Shown here piece after piece: positions 1-7,087 of a stretch of DNA of 24,703 nt. A model generated the notes under the pieces. The model made no database searches and was not told the origin of the DNA. It was given only the letters and a program-made list of their open reading frames with translations. This stretch comes from UBA7398 sp964567545 (GTDB lineage Bacteria > Actinomycetota > Actinomycetes > Nanopelagicales > Nanopelagicaceae). Numbering within the stretch: the first letter of the stretch is position 1; each line of letters begins with the position of its first letter. Position numbers and translations under genes: made by a program. Where the stretch lies: assembly GCA_964567545.1 (NCBI GenBank), contig CAZMNB010000015.1:1-24703 (forward strand), read 5' to 3'.

Positions 1-712
1 CACGTTCTAACATGTTCTTGAAATCCATATTTCCACCAACATTTAATTGGTAGGTGCGATCTAAATGAACGCCGCGATCTTGGAATAGCTTCGCCAAAAT
101 TCTATGGGTAATAGTTGCGCCAACTTGAGATTTAATATCATCACCGACAATTGGTAATCCGGCAGCCGTAAATTTCGCAGCCCACTCTGGATCTGATGCG
201 ATAAAAACTGGGAGCGCGTTCACGAAAGCACACCCCGCATCAATTGCACATTGTGCATAGAATTTTGCCGCTGTTTCAGACCCGACTGGTAAATAACAGA
301 TTAAAACATCGATTTTCTTTGCTTTTAGATCAGCGACGATATCTACTGGGGCGGCGCTAGATTCCTCGATAGTTTCGCGGTAGTAACGACCCAGGCCATC
401 AAGGGTATGTCCGCGTTGCACAATTACCCCAGTTTTTGCTACATCCGCAAACTTGATTGTGTTGTTCTCGCTTGCCCAGATTGCCTCGGAAATATCTAAG
501 CCAACTTTCTTGGCATCTACATCATATGCTGCAATAAATTTAATTGAGTTGATGTGGTATCCGCCAAGGACCGGGTGCATTAATCCAGGTATCTCTTTAT
601 CGATTGCAGCATTTTGATAGTAAGTAACTCCTTGAATTAAAGAGTTGGCACAATTACCAATCCCAATAATTGCTACTCGGATTTCGGTACTTGGGTTTAC
701 TTGGGTACTCAA
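1..712 (-). CDS. ino1: myo-inositol-1-phosphate synthase, 3' end outside window
   Basis: Converts glucose 6-phosphate to 1D-myo-inositol 3-phosphate with NAD, feeding phosphatidylinositol, mannosides and mycothiol in actinobacteria. The reverse complement is open from 712 to the left edge (237 codons, no stop). It begins with a nucleotide-binding loop (VAIIGIGNCANS) and carries family blocks HPVLGGYH, GDDIKSQVGAT and LNVGGNMDFKNMLER. I chose the TTG at 712-710 because a good Shine-Dalgarno (GAGAGGAAG) lies just upstream and the TTG overlaps the stop of the PadR gene as TTGA, giving translational coupling. A PadR gene next to ino1 also occurs in Mycobacterium tuberculosis (Rv0047c/Rv0046c), from memory. 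The C-terminal third or more is missing because of the window edge, not because of mutation. Confidence 0.95.
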   Translation of the reverse strand, partial: MSTQVNPSTEIRVAIIGIGNCANSLIQGVTYYQNAAIDKEIPGLMHPVLGGYHINSIKFIAAYDVDAKKVGLDISEAIWASENNTIKFADVAKTGVIVQRGHTLDGLGRYYRETIEESSAAPVDIVADLKAKKIDVLICYLPVGSETAAKFYAQCAIDAGCAFVNALPVFIASDPEWAAKFTAAGLPIVGDDIKSQVGATITHRILAKLFQDRGVHLDRTYQLNVGGNMDFKNMLER

Positions 713-1251
713 TTGCTCTTCCTCTCGGTTGTGATCATTTCTTCTAGCCAGGCAATCTCGCGATCAACTGATTCCAATGAATGGCGGCGCCACTCAATTA
801 AATACTTATCGAGACCCACGCTGCCGCGTTCGATTTCATCGCGCAGTACTTCAGATTTCTCGCGGAGCCGGCGAAGCCGACCCTCCAAAATTCGCAATCG
901 ATTTGCTGCTGGAGTTGGACTGAAAAATGCGAAACGAACTTCAAAACCTTCATCCTCCCAAGAATCCGGACCAGCCAATTCTGCGGTTTTATTAAAGTGC
1001 TTCTCCCCTTTGGCGGTTATTGCATACACAATTCGAACTCGCCGCGAGCGACCTTTCGACTTTCCTACTTTTTCTTCAATCAACCCCGCGAAAACCATTC
1101 GACGAAGTTGCGGGTAAAGAACTGAAAACGAGAGCGCGCGAAACGGGCCGTAGATTGCGGTCAACCTTTTCCGTAGTTCATACCCATGTAGGGGTGTCTG
1201 TAATAGAAATCCAAGGAGTGCGAACTCCAACGATTGACTTCGTGAGCGCAT
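709..1251 (-). CDS. PadR-family transcriptional regulator upstream of ino1
   Basis: A winged-helix DNA-binding regulator of the PadR family, 180 residues from the chosen ATG. The N-terminus has the family signature: LEFALLGFLLQTPLHGYELRKRL is split over helix 1 and 2, followed by FSVLYPQLRRM and GLIEEK. The C-terminal half, with REKSEVLRDEIERG, looks like the helical dimerisation region of longer PadR proteins (Vir_act_alpha_C type). The open frame extends to a TTG at 1269, but the ATG at 1251 has AAAGGGAGAG about five to seven bases upstream and begins close to the conserved domain. The gene overlaps ino1 by the TTGA junction, so it probably controls its own operon, perhaps through the inverted repeat at 1282-1303. 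The inducing ligand cannot be read from sequence. Confidence 0.92.
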   Translation of the reverse strand: MRSRSQSLEFALLGFLLQTPLHGYELRKRLTAIYGPFRALSFSVLYPQLRRMVFAGLIEEKVGKSKGRSRRVRIVYAITAKGEKHFNKTAELAGPDSWEDEGFEVRFAFFSPTPAANRLRILEGRLRRLREKSEVLRDEIERGSVGLDKYLIEWRRHSLESVDREIAWLEEMITTERKSN

Positions 1252-1278
1252 CTCCACTCTCCCTTTCAACTGGCCCTT

Positions 1279-1303
1279 TATATACCGAATCGATATATCG
1301 TAT
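1279..1303 (-). promoter_or_regulatory. candidate promoter and PadR operator for the padR-ino1 operon
   Basis: On the minus strand a TATATA hexamer (1284-1279) lies about 30 bases before the padR ATG. Just upstream are the outer arms ATAC (1282-1285) and GTAT (1300-1303), symmetric about 1292.5, and a perfect 10-bp palindrome CGATATATCG at 1291-1300. Dyads of this AT-rich type are common at PadR sites, and the overlap with the -10-like sequence would suit autorepression. The operator assignment is inference. Confidence 0.45.
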
Positions 1304-1391
1304 CCGCATTTAACTCGATATTTTGAGCGAGCGCAACCTCATTTTTAATTCTCATTTCGTGGCGTGCCTACGACCTAGTAACTAATTCCCA

Positions 1392-1448
1392 GGTTTACCC
1401 TCATTTTCTAGAGCTTGCCAACGGTGGCGCTCTAGACAGGGGTAAATC
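1392..1448 (+). promoter_or_regulatory. two-helix RNA element masking the permease ribosome binding site
   Basis: The lower helix pairs GGTTTACCC (1392-1400) with GGGTAAATC (1440-1448), nine pairs including one G-U. An asymmetric internal loop (TCATTTT, 1401-1407, against ACAG, 1436-1439) separates it from an upper hairpin: CTAGAGC (1408-1414) with GCTCTAG (1429-1435), a TT bulge, then GCC (1417-1419) with GGC (1426-1428) and an AACGGT loop. The only Shine-Dalgarno-like sequence before the ATG at 1451, AGGGG at 1438-1442, enters the lower helix. This is the layout of a translational off-switch. I could not match it to a named riboswitch consensus from memory. Confidence 0.5.
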
Positions 1449-1450
1449 GC

Positions 1451-2713
1451 ATGAGTCTTCTCTCATGGAAAATCCACGGAACCGGTAAGACGATCTCTTC
1501 AGGTGAGGTCGTATCAACAGATGAGCGATTGAGCTGGCCGCGCACCATCGGCGTGGGCTTACAGCACATCGCAGCAATGTTCGGCGCAACCTTCCTCGTC
1601 CCAATCATTACGGGTCTGCCACCAACTACCACATTATTTTTCTCAGGTATCGGAACTCTCCTATTTTTAATAATCACCCAAAATAAGGTTCCAAGTTACC
1701 TTGGCTCTTCCTTCGCATTCTTAGCTCCAATTGCTGCATCAGTTAAAAGCGATGGTATGGCGACTGCTCTCGGTGGCGTAGTTGCGACCGGAGTAATTCT
1801 TGCAATTATCGGTTTTATAGTTCGCTCTTCCGGAACTGGTTGGATCGATTGGTTATTGCCACCAGTAGTAACTGGAACCATAGTGATGGTGATTGGTCTA
1901 AACCTTGCTGGCGCAGCGAAAAATAATTTTGCTGCAGGTCCAGTAGTTGGCGTAATTACCCTCGCTGCCATTGCGCTGATCTCGGCATTCTCTCGTGGGT
2001 TCCTAGGCCGCATTGCGATCTTTGGCGGATTAGTTATCGGATATGTAGCTGCAATGTTGATGGGCGATGTAAAGACTGATGGCATCACTTCGGCAAAGTG
2101 GATTGCTATGCCTACATTCACCAGCCCCGCATTTAATTTGAGTGCAATCATCCTCTTCTTGCCAGTAGTACTTGTGCTTATTGCCGAAAACGTTGGACAC
2201 GTTAAAGCAGTTGCGGCAATGACAGGTAAAAATCTTGATGATCAAATGGGTAATGCGCTAATGGCCGATGGAATTGCAACTACTTTGGCTGGAGCAGGTG
2301 GCGGATCTGGAACCACCACTTATGCTGAAAATATTGGCGTAATGGCTGCAACTCGGGTCTACTCAACCGCTGCATATTGGATTGCTGGTCTTGGCGCGAT
2401 CGTGCTCTCGATCTGCCCTAAATTCGGCGCGGTACTAAGTGCAACTCCAGTTGGAGCGCTTGGTGGAGTTGGCGTTGGGTTATTCGGAATGATCGGAGTT
2501 CTTGGTGCCCGTATTTGGATTGAAGGACGGGTTAATTTCAGCGATCCAACGAACCTAATAATCGCGGCATCTGCGCTAATTATTGGTATCTCCGATATGT
2601 CATGGACTAGTGGTAAATTCACATTCAACGGCATCATTAACGCAACTCTGGTTGCAGTCGTTGGATATCGAATACTTAGCGGTATTGCAAAATCTCGCGG
2701 TACAAGCCACTAA
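1451..2713 (+). CDS. uraA: NCS2-family uracil permease (UraA/RutG-like)
   Basis: A proton-coupled nucleobase importer of the cytoplasmic membrane, 420 residues, the usual length, with about 14 hydrophobic segments. Key positions follow the uracil branch: AENVGHV (Glu246, His250) and TTYAENIGVMA (Glu293) correspond to Glu241, His245 and Glu290 of E. coli UraA. Xanthine or urate carriers have a different residue pattern at these positions, so uracil (or a related pyrimidine) is the likely substrate. The early QHIAAMFGATFLVPIITGL block is also typical of NCS2. The ATG at 1451 is preceded by AGGGG, which is buried in the hairpin element at 1392-1448. A strong terminator follows directly, so this is probably a single-gene transcript. 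No other pyrimidine gene lies nearby. Confidence 0.93.
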   Translation: MSLLSWKIHGTGKTISSGEVVSTDERLSWPRTIGVGLQHIAAMFGATFLVPIITGLPPTTTLFFSGIGTLLFLIITQNKVPSYLGSSFAFLAPIAASVKSDGMATALGGVVATGVILAIIGFIVRSSGTGWIDWLLPPVVTGTIVMVIGLNLAGAAKNNFAAGPVVGVITLAAIALISAFSRGFLGRIAIFGGLVIGYVAAMLMGDVKTDGITSAKWIAMPTFTSPAFNLSAIILFLPVVLVLIAENVGHVKAVAAMTGKNLDDQMGNALMADGIATTLAGAGGGSGTTTYAENIGVMAATRVYSTAAYWIAGLGAIVLSICPKFGAVLSATPVGALGGVGVGLFGMIGVLGARIWIEGRVNFSDPTNLIIAASALIIGISDMSWTSGKFTFNGIINATLVAVVGYRILSGIAKSRGTSH

Positions 2714-2726
2714 TTACGTAATTACT

Positions 2727-2760
2727 AAAACGCACAGGGCTTTGGCTCTGTGCGTTTTTT
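2727..2760 (+). terminator. rho-independent terminator after the permease
   Basis: A 14-pair stem (2727-2740 with 2745-2758, one G-U) has a four-base TTTG loop and runs into six T residues. It starts 14 bases after the permease stop codon. The AAAA at the base of the left arm could also let it work weakly from the other strand, but no minus-strand gene ends here. Confidence 0.93.
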
Positions 2761-2777
2761 AATTTAATGAAATGTCC

Positions 2778-2783
2778 TAGACT
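2778..2783 (+). promoter_or_regulatory. -10 hexamer TAGACT for a leaderless lysE-type mRNA
   Basis: TAGACT is followed by exactly six bases (CCAACA) and then the ATG at 2790. No Shine-Dalgarno sequence is present, so transcription probably starts at or next to the A of the start codon. The same spacing recurs at several genes of the window. Confidence 0.6.
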
Positions 2784-2789
2784 CCAACA

Positions 2790-3431
2790 ATGGTTTTTGA
2801 AGTACCAACTAGATTTGGCGAATATTTAATCGCTGCCATCATAATCATGTTGGCCCCAGGTCCAAGTGTTCTCTTCACCATTGCTCGTGCAATTTCTTGG
2901 GGGCGAGCTGCGGCAGTTGCAACAGTTCTAGGTAATGCAATAGGTATGTTCATTCTTTCATTAGTTGTTGCTTTTGGGCTTGGTCCAGTTTTGCAAAGAT
3001 CAAGCGCTGCATTTTTATTTGTGCAAATTACCGGAGGTGGTTATTTAATCTACCTCGGCATTGACGCCATTAGAAAAAGCGTTATCCATGCTGAAGATAT
3101 GATTAATGTGAATGAAGGCAAACCAACCATTGTTAAATCGGTTCGAGATGGATTCTTTGTCGGAGTATTAAATCCAAAAGGCTTAGTTTTTTTCGCCGCG
3201 ATCTTGCCTGGGTTTATTGACCACGATAGTAAGTCAATTACTGCTCAAATCGTATTGATGGGAGTTACGTTTTCTATCTTGGCATTTTTCTCCGATAGCA
3301 CTTGGGGTCTGATCGCTGGAACAATTCGAGAATCACTTTCAACCAAGCCAGCTCGTCTAGTTAAAATGCGAAAATTCGGAGGCTTGGTAATGATCTGCCT
3401 CGGTCTTTTCACCATTTCGACCGCTTTCTAA
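2790..3431 (+). CDS. LysE/RhtB-family amino-acid exporter
   Basis: A 213-residue inner-membrane protein with about six hydrophobic segments, the standard size for the LysE/RhtB exporters of lysine, homoserine, threonine and related compounds. The diagnostic N-terminal block MLAPGPSVLFTIARAISWGR (residues about 20-39) contains the PGP motif, and GGGYLIYLGIDAIRK and GVLNPKGLVFFAAILP (conserved N-P-K) are the other family blocks. The substrate cannot be assigned. It appears to be a single gene: a strong terminator lies upstream, it has its own -10-like hexamer, and it ends 62 bases before the next start codon. The long central loop (residues about 90-110, VIHAEDMINVNEGK) is variable in the family. 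Confidence 0.92.
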   Translation: MVFEVPTRFGEYLIAAIIIMLAPGPSVLFTIARAISWGRAAAVATVLGNAIGMFILSLVVAFGLGPVLQRSSAAFLFVQITGGGYLIYLGIDAIRKSVIHAEDMINVNEGKPTIVKSVRDGFFVGVLNPKGLVFFAAILPGFIDHDSKSITAQIVLMGVTFSILAFFSDSTWGLIAGTIRESLSTKPARLVKMRKFGGLVMICLGLFTISTAF

Positions 3432-3466
3432 GTAGTAATTAAGGCTGCGTGGCGCGCACCCGATTT

Positions 3467-3479
3467 GTCAGTAACTGAC
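3467..3479 (+). repeat. short inverted repeat before the nuclease-like gene
   Basis: GTCAGT and ACTGAC flank a single central A, 14 bases before the ATG at 3494. The loop is too short for an RNA hairpin without losing pairs, so a dimeric-protein binding site is the more likely meaning, if any. Confidence 0.35.
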
Positions 3480-3493
3480 GGCAGACTAACGCC

Positions 3494-4195
3494 ATGGCAA
3501 ATTCAGCATTCGATAAACCAGCAAGCAAGGCGCGCGAATTCATTAGCCCAAGTGATTTAACCTTTTCTTGGGATGGTTGTCATCGGTGCCTTTGGCTCAA
3601 TTACAACCATGGTGTGAAAGCTCCGCTCTTCATGCCGCTCGTTGGTGAACTTTCTGCAATGCAAGAAGCTCACTTCGATGCAGTCACTTCTGCGCTTGTT
3701 ACTCCAGAGCTACCAAGCGGAAAAGTTCATAGCCGTGGCGGGTGGGTTAAATCCACACCGATCGTTGTAAATAGCTCAGTTTCACCGTATGCAGTCCGTG
3801 GAAAATATGACTTGCTTATGGAATTTGATGATGGAACTTGGGGAGTTATCGATTGTAAATTCCAAGGGCGCGATAGCGATAAGAGCGATTTCTATTCACC
3901 GCAATTAGAAGCATATGCATTTTCACTCGAGAATCCAGCGTCCGGCCCAGCACGAAAAGTTTCAGTACTTGGTTTGCTAGTTTGGTCGCCCGTTTCCCCT
4001 GCCGGCGATCCCACATCTGGATATTTGCTTAAATTGAAGAGTTCTTGGCGTCCCATAGAACGTAATCCGAAATCATTGGAACGTCGTTTAACTGATTTTA
4101 TTACGGTAATTTCTGGTCCAACACCTGAGCGAGATTCTGGTTGCGAGCAATGCCGCTATATTTCACAACGCCGCGAGATTTTTGGCGGCGAGTAA
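3494..4195 (+). CDS. PD-(D/E)XK nuclease-like protein with two CxxC motifs
   Basis: A 233-residue protein with a RecB/Cas4-type nuclease core: RGKYDLL (Asp106), VIDCKF (Asp120, Lys122, the D-x-K motif) and QLEAYAF (Gln137, Tyr141), the order expected for this fold. A CxxC pair lies near the N-terminus (Cys29, Cys32 in GCHRC) and another at the C-terminus (Cys217, Cys220 in GCEQC). In Cas4 and AddB, cysteines at both ends of the core bind a 4Fe-4S cluster; the two-plus-two spacing here could bind either Fe-S or zinc. No Cas genes or repeats are nearby, so a CRISPR role is not supported. No Shine-Dalgarno precedes the ATG. The gene faces plsC, with one base between the two stop codons. The biological target is unknown. 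Confidence 0.8.
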   Translation: MANSAFDKPASKAREFISPSDLTFSWDGCHRCLWLNYNHGVKAPLFMPLVGELSAMQEAHFDAVTSALVTPELPSGKVHSRGGWVKSTPIVVNSSVSPYAVRGKYDLLMEFDDGTWGVIDCKFQGRDSDKSDFYSPQLEAYAFSLENPASGPARKVSVLGLLVWSPVSPAGDPTSGYLLKLKSSWRPIERNPKSLERRLTDFITVISGPTPERDSGCEQCRYISQRREIFGGE

Positions 4196-4196
4196 T

Positions 4197-4946
4197 TTAA
4201 TCTTCTTCTACCTCGTCACTTATCTCAGATTTCCGTTTCGTCGCATATATGTCAACATATTCCTGACCCGAAAGCGCTTGAATCGTATTCATGATTCGGT
4301 CTGTTACTTCACGCAAAACTTTCTGGTCTGTTGAATCGCCATAATTTTCAAAATACATCGGTTCGCCAAAAATCATTTCTACGCGACGAACTTTTGGTAC
4401 CACTTGGCCAGTTGGTTGAATTTCGGCCGTATTGAACATGGCAACTGGAATTACTGGCGCTCCTGATTCAATTGCAAGTCGTGCAATTCCAGTTCTACCT
4501 TTATAGAGGCGACCATCAGGTGATCGAGTACCCTCCGGATAAATTCCTATGCAATCGCCACGCTCTAAAACGCTAAGGCCAGTGATGATTGCAGCTTCGC
4601 TTGCTCGACCACCGGAACGATCTACTGGGACTTGGCCAAGGGCAATAAATGTAATCTTTTTAATGAAACCTTTCAGGCCAGGTGAAGTGAAGTATTCACT
4701 CTTAGCCAAGAAAGTTACTTTGCGCGGTACCACCAGCGGCATAAAAATCGAGTCGCTAAAAGAGAGATGGTTGGAAGCGATGATCAATGGCCCAAGGTGC
4801 GGAACATTTCGCAAACCTTTTACTTTAGGTCTAAACAAACCCATTAAAATTGGCGATAGAAATGCTTTCAAAAGCGCATAGGCTACGTTCTCGCCTTGCA
4901 CTACTTCCAACTTCTTGCGGAAGCTGCGCTTCTTTCGGATCGCCAT
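4197..4946 (-). CDS. plsC: 1-acyl-sn-glycerol-3-phosphate acyltransferase (PlsC-like)
   Basis: Transfers an acyl chain to lysophosphatidate, giving phosphatidate for membrane lipids; peripheral or anchored at the cytoplasmic membrane. The 249-residue protein has the four acyltransferase blocks: NHLSFSD (H-x4-D, His60 and Asp65), GQVPVDR, YPEGTRSPDG and GAPVIPVAM. The very basic N-terminus (MAIRKKRSFRKK) and acidic C-terminal tail (SEISDEVEED) are typical of actinobacterial members. It has no Shine-Dalgarno; TAAATT lies eight bases before the ATG on the minus strand. It is divergent from the hydrolase at 4995. Gene order with the downstream cluster recalls Rv2182c of M. tuberculosis. The exact acceptor could also be another lyso-lipid, since this superfamily is hard to separate by sequence. 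Confidence 0.9.
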   Translation of the reverse strand: MAIRKKRSFRKKLEVVQGENVAYALLKAFLSPILMGLFRPKVKGLRNVPHLGPLIIASNHLSFSDSIFMPLVVPRKVTFLAKSEYFTSPGLKGFIKKITFIALGQVPVDRSGGRASEAAIITGLSVLERGDCIGIYPEGTRSPDGRLYKGRTGIARLAIESGAPVIPVAMFNTAEIQPTGQVVPKVRRVEMIFGEPMYFENYGDSTDQKVLREVTDRIMNTIQALSGQEYVDIYATKRKSEISDEVEED

Positions 4947-4994
4947 AGGGTCTTAATTTAGGGCTTATTCATACCGATATGACACCATCTGAGC

Positions 4995-6143
4995 GTGAGC
5001 GATATCCCAAACTCGGCCGGATTCGAACTTTCGGGCGGGAAAATTGGGGTTTTAGTTATCCACGGATTTGGTGGATCACCGGTTTCCGTCAGACCATGGG
5101 CAGAGTCGTTTAATAATTTCGGTTACACCGTATCCGTGCCAAGGCTCCCAGGTCATGGAACCAATTGGCAGGATTTAAATTTAACAACTTCAGCAGATTG
5201 GTTTGCTGAAGTTGAAAAAAGTTTTGCGCAATTACGTAGTAAAACCGAAAGAGTATTTCTGGCTGGGTTTTCAAATGGTGGTGCGCTTGCGCTACGGCTT
5301 TCACAAATTCATGGGGCGGAAATTGAGGGATTGATTCTACTAAACCCAATAATTCATGACCGCCGCTTCTTTATGAAGTTCTTGCCGGTTATGCACTTAC
5401 TAAAACCGTCATTGAAATCCGGACCTTCGGATATCGCAAAGCCAAATCCCCCCGTACATAGTTATCGAACCACTGCGATGCATGCGCTCAACTCTGCTCG
5501 AAAATTTTGGCGAATTGTCGAACGCGATCTATATCTGATTGATCTGCCTTTGATGATTGGATATTCAATTAATGATCATGTTGTAGATCCTGAAAATTCC
5601 GATACTATAATTGATAATGTCATGTCCGTTGACATTCGAGAGATTATTTTTGAAAAATCATTTCACAATGTCTCGCTAGATTATGATTCAGAAATTTTAA
5701 ATGATGAATCTAACCAGTTTATTCAAGATGTTCTAACTGGCGAATTGGTTCGAGGTAGCTACGAATATGATGAAGATGATGATGAACGAGATTTGATTGA
5801 CGCAGAATTTGATGCGATAGTTTCGGGATTATCTTTAGATGAATCAGCGCCAACTACTTATTTGGATGAATTAGCCAGTTCAGAAATGACTGAATCACAT
5901 TTCGAAAGAAATATGTATGCGATACCAACTCGATTACCAAAGTTTAAGAAAGCACAACGAATCTCAATCATTGCCCTGATTGCGGGTCCGATTTATATCA
6001 TTGGAAATTTAATGACAAATTTTGACCCATTTGGATTAGGCACATGGCCCGGAGTATTAGCAGTTGTTGGCGGTGGCGTTGGGCTATTGGCGCAAATGGA
6101 AAACCGCGAAATTGATGAAAGCGATGACGGCGCAATTCTTTAA
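4995..6143 (+). CDS. alpha/beta hydrolase with acidic linker and C-terminal membrane segments
   Basis: Residues 1-250 form a carboxylesterase or monoacylglycerol-lipase-like alpha/beta hydrolase: oxyanion region VIHGFGGSP, nucleophile Ser93 in GFSNGG, Asp194 in SINDHVV and His224 in SFHNVSL complete the triad. Residues 257-300 are a strongly acidic linker (YDEDDDERDLIDAEF). Residues 313-370 contain a basic patch (RLPKFKKAQR) followed by two hydrophobic segments (about 323-341 and 351-367), likely anchoring the enzyme to the membrane with the esterase in the cytoplasm. No signal peptide is seen. The start is GTG at 4995; the ATG at 4979 is out of frame. Its stop shares a TTAA with that of the convergent ROK kinase. 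The natural ester substrate is unknown; a lipid is a reasonable guess given plsC and the acyl-CoA ligase nearby. Confidence 0.85.
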   Translation: MSDIPNSAGFELSGGKIGVLVIHGFGGSPVSVRPWAESFNNFGYTVSVPRLPGHGTNWQDLNLTTSADWFAEVEKSFAQLRSKTERVFLAGFSNGGALALRLSQIHGAEIEGLILLNPIIHDRRFFMKFLPVMHLLKPSLKSGPSDIAKPNPPVHSYRTTAMHALNSARKFWRIVERDLYLIDLPLMIGYSINDHVVDPENSDTIIDNVMSVDIREIIFEKSFHNVSLDYDSEILNDESNQFIQDVLTGELVRGSYEYDEDDDERDLIDAEFDAIVSGLSLDESAPTTYLDELASSEMTESHFERNMYAIPTRLPKFKKAQRISIIALIAGPIYIIGNLMTNFDPFGLGTWPGVLAVVGGGVGLLAQMENREIDESDDGAIL

Positions 6144-7087
6144 TTCCTAGCTAAATCCGCAACTCCTACTAGACCCGCGTAGTTTCCTAGCGTGGCCGCA
6201 ATAATTCTTGGATAGGGATGTTTGCCGTTAAAAGGCATATATCGATCCATGTATTCCCGCGTAGGAGTAAGTAGAATTTCGCCCGCTTCAATTACGCCTC
6301 CACCGATAATTACGCAAGATGGATCTAATAAGACAGAGAGCGATGCGATACCAGCGCCAAGCCATTGCGCAGTTGTGTTGAAAGCGGCAAGTGCAACTGG
6401 ATCACCCTGCTCAGCAGCCTTTGTAATGTGATGCCCAGTTAATCCAGCAACTGTGCCATCTCCAAGTGATAATAAATTTTTCGCTAAATCTGGCGAAGCG
6501 CTAATTGCTTCGCGCGCGTGGCGCAATAGCGCGTTGCCAGATGCATATTGTTCAAAACAACCTCTAGCGCCACATCCGCAAAGATGGCCCTCTGGCACAA
6601 CTCGCATATGACCAATTTCCGCAGCGATTCCAAATGCGCCGGTAATTAATTTCCCATTAATAACAAAACCGCCACCAAGCCCAGTTCCAATTGTTAGAAG
6701 CGCTAGATTTTCTTCACCTTTACCGGCTCCGAATTTGAATTCTCCCCATGCCGCACTATTTGCATCATTTTCTAAAATAACCCGCAATGCTATTTTGGCT
6801 TCTAGTTGCGATACCAGCGGTACGTTATTCCAATTTGCGATATTGGAAGTGGCAAGTAAAGTTTTGCGATCTGCCGAAATAAATCCAGCAGCAGATACCC
6901 CAACCGCAGAAACTTTATGTTTCTTCGCTAATTCAATGGCAACTTCAGCAATTACTTGCGTTAGAGCCGGCCCACCTTGAATTGGTGTATCTCTTCTATT
7001 CTCTTCAATAATCTTGCCATCAGCGTCAACTACGCCACCAAGCACTTTGGTGCCGCCAACATCAACACCAATAGTTAGTGCAGACAT
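6140..7087 (-). CDS. glk: ROK-family sugar kinase (glucokinase-like)
   Basis: A cytoplasmic ATP-dependent hexose kinase of the ROK family, most likely glucokinase, 315 residues. It has the phosphate loop DVGGTK (residues 9-14), catalytic Asp108 in LENDANSAAWGE, the second phosphate loop GTGLGGGFV, and the ROK zinc site: EIGH (Glu157, His160) with CGCGARGC (Cys170, Cys172, Cys177). The C-terminal block CVIIGGGVIEAG is also typical. There is no N-terminal helix-turn-helix, so it is an enzyme and not a NagC-type repressor. Its ATG directly abuts the stop of the SRPBCC gene, so the two are co-transcribed. Other ROK substrates (N-acetyl sugars, fructose) cannot be excluded by sequence alone. Confidence 0.9.
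   Translation of the reverse strand: MSALTIGVDVGGTKVLGGVVDADGKIIEENRRDTPIQGGPALTQVIAEVAIELAKKHKVSAVGVSAAGFISADRKTLLATSNIANWNNVPLVSQLEAKIALRVILENDANSAAWGEFKFGAGKGEENLALLTIGTGLGGGFVINGKLITGAFGIAAEIGHMRVVPEGHLCGCGARGCFEQYASGNALLRHAREAISASPDLAKNLLSLGDGTVAGLTGHHITKAAEQGDPVALAAFNTTAQWLGAGIASLSVLLDPSCVIIGGGVIEAGEILLTPTREYMDRYMPFNGKHPYPRIIAATLGNYAGLVGVADLARN

Noticed and set aside
1020..1313. 97-residue plus-strand open frame opposite padR
   Set aside because: It is a shadow of the padR coding strand with no family features and no start signal.
2711..2724. Perfect 14-bp palindrome TAATTACGTAATTA at the permease stop codon
   Set aside because: It has no loop and sits just before a much stronger terminator; AT-rich palindromes of this size are expected by chance. 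Partial likeness to the repeat at 16271 is limited to AATTACG.
3494..4195. CRISPR-associated Cas4
   Set aside because: No cas1/cas2, no repeat array in the window, and cysteine spacing differs from Cas4.
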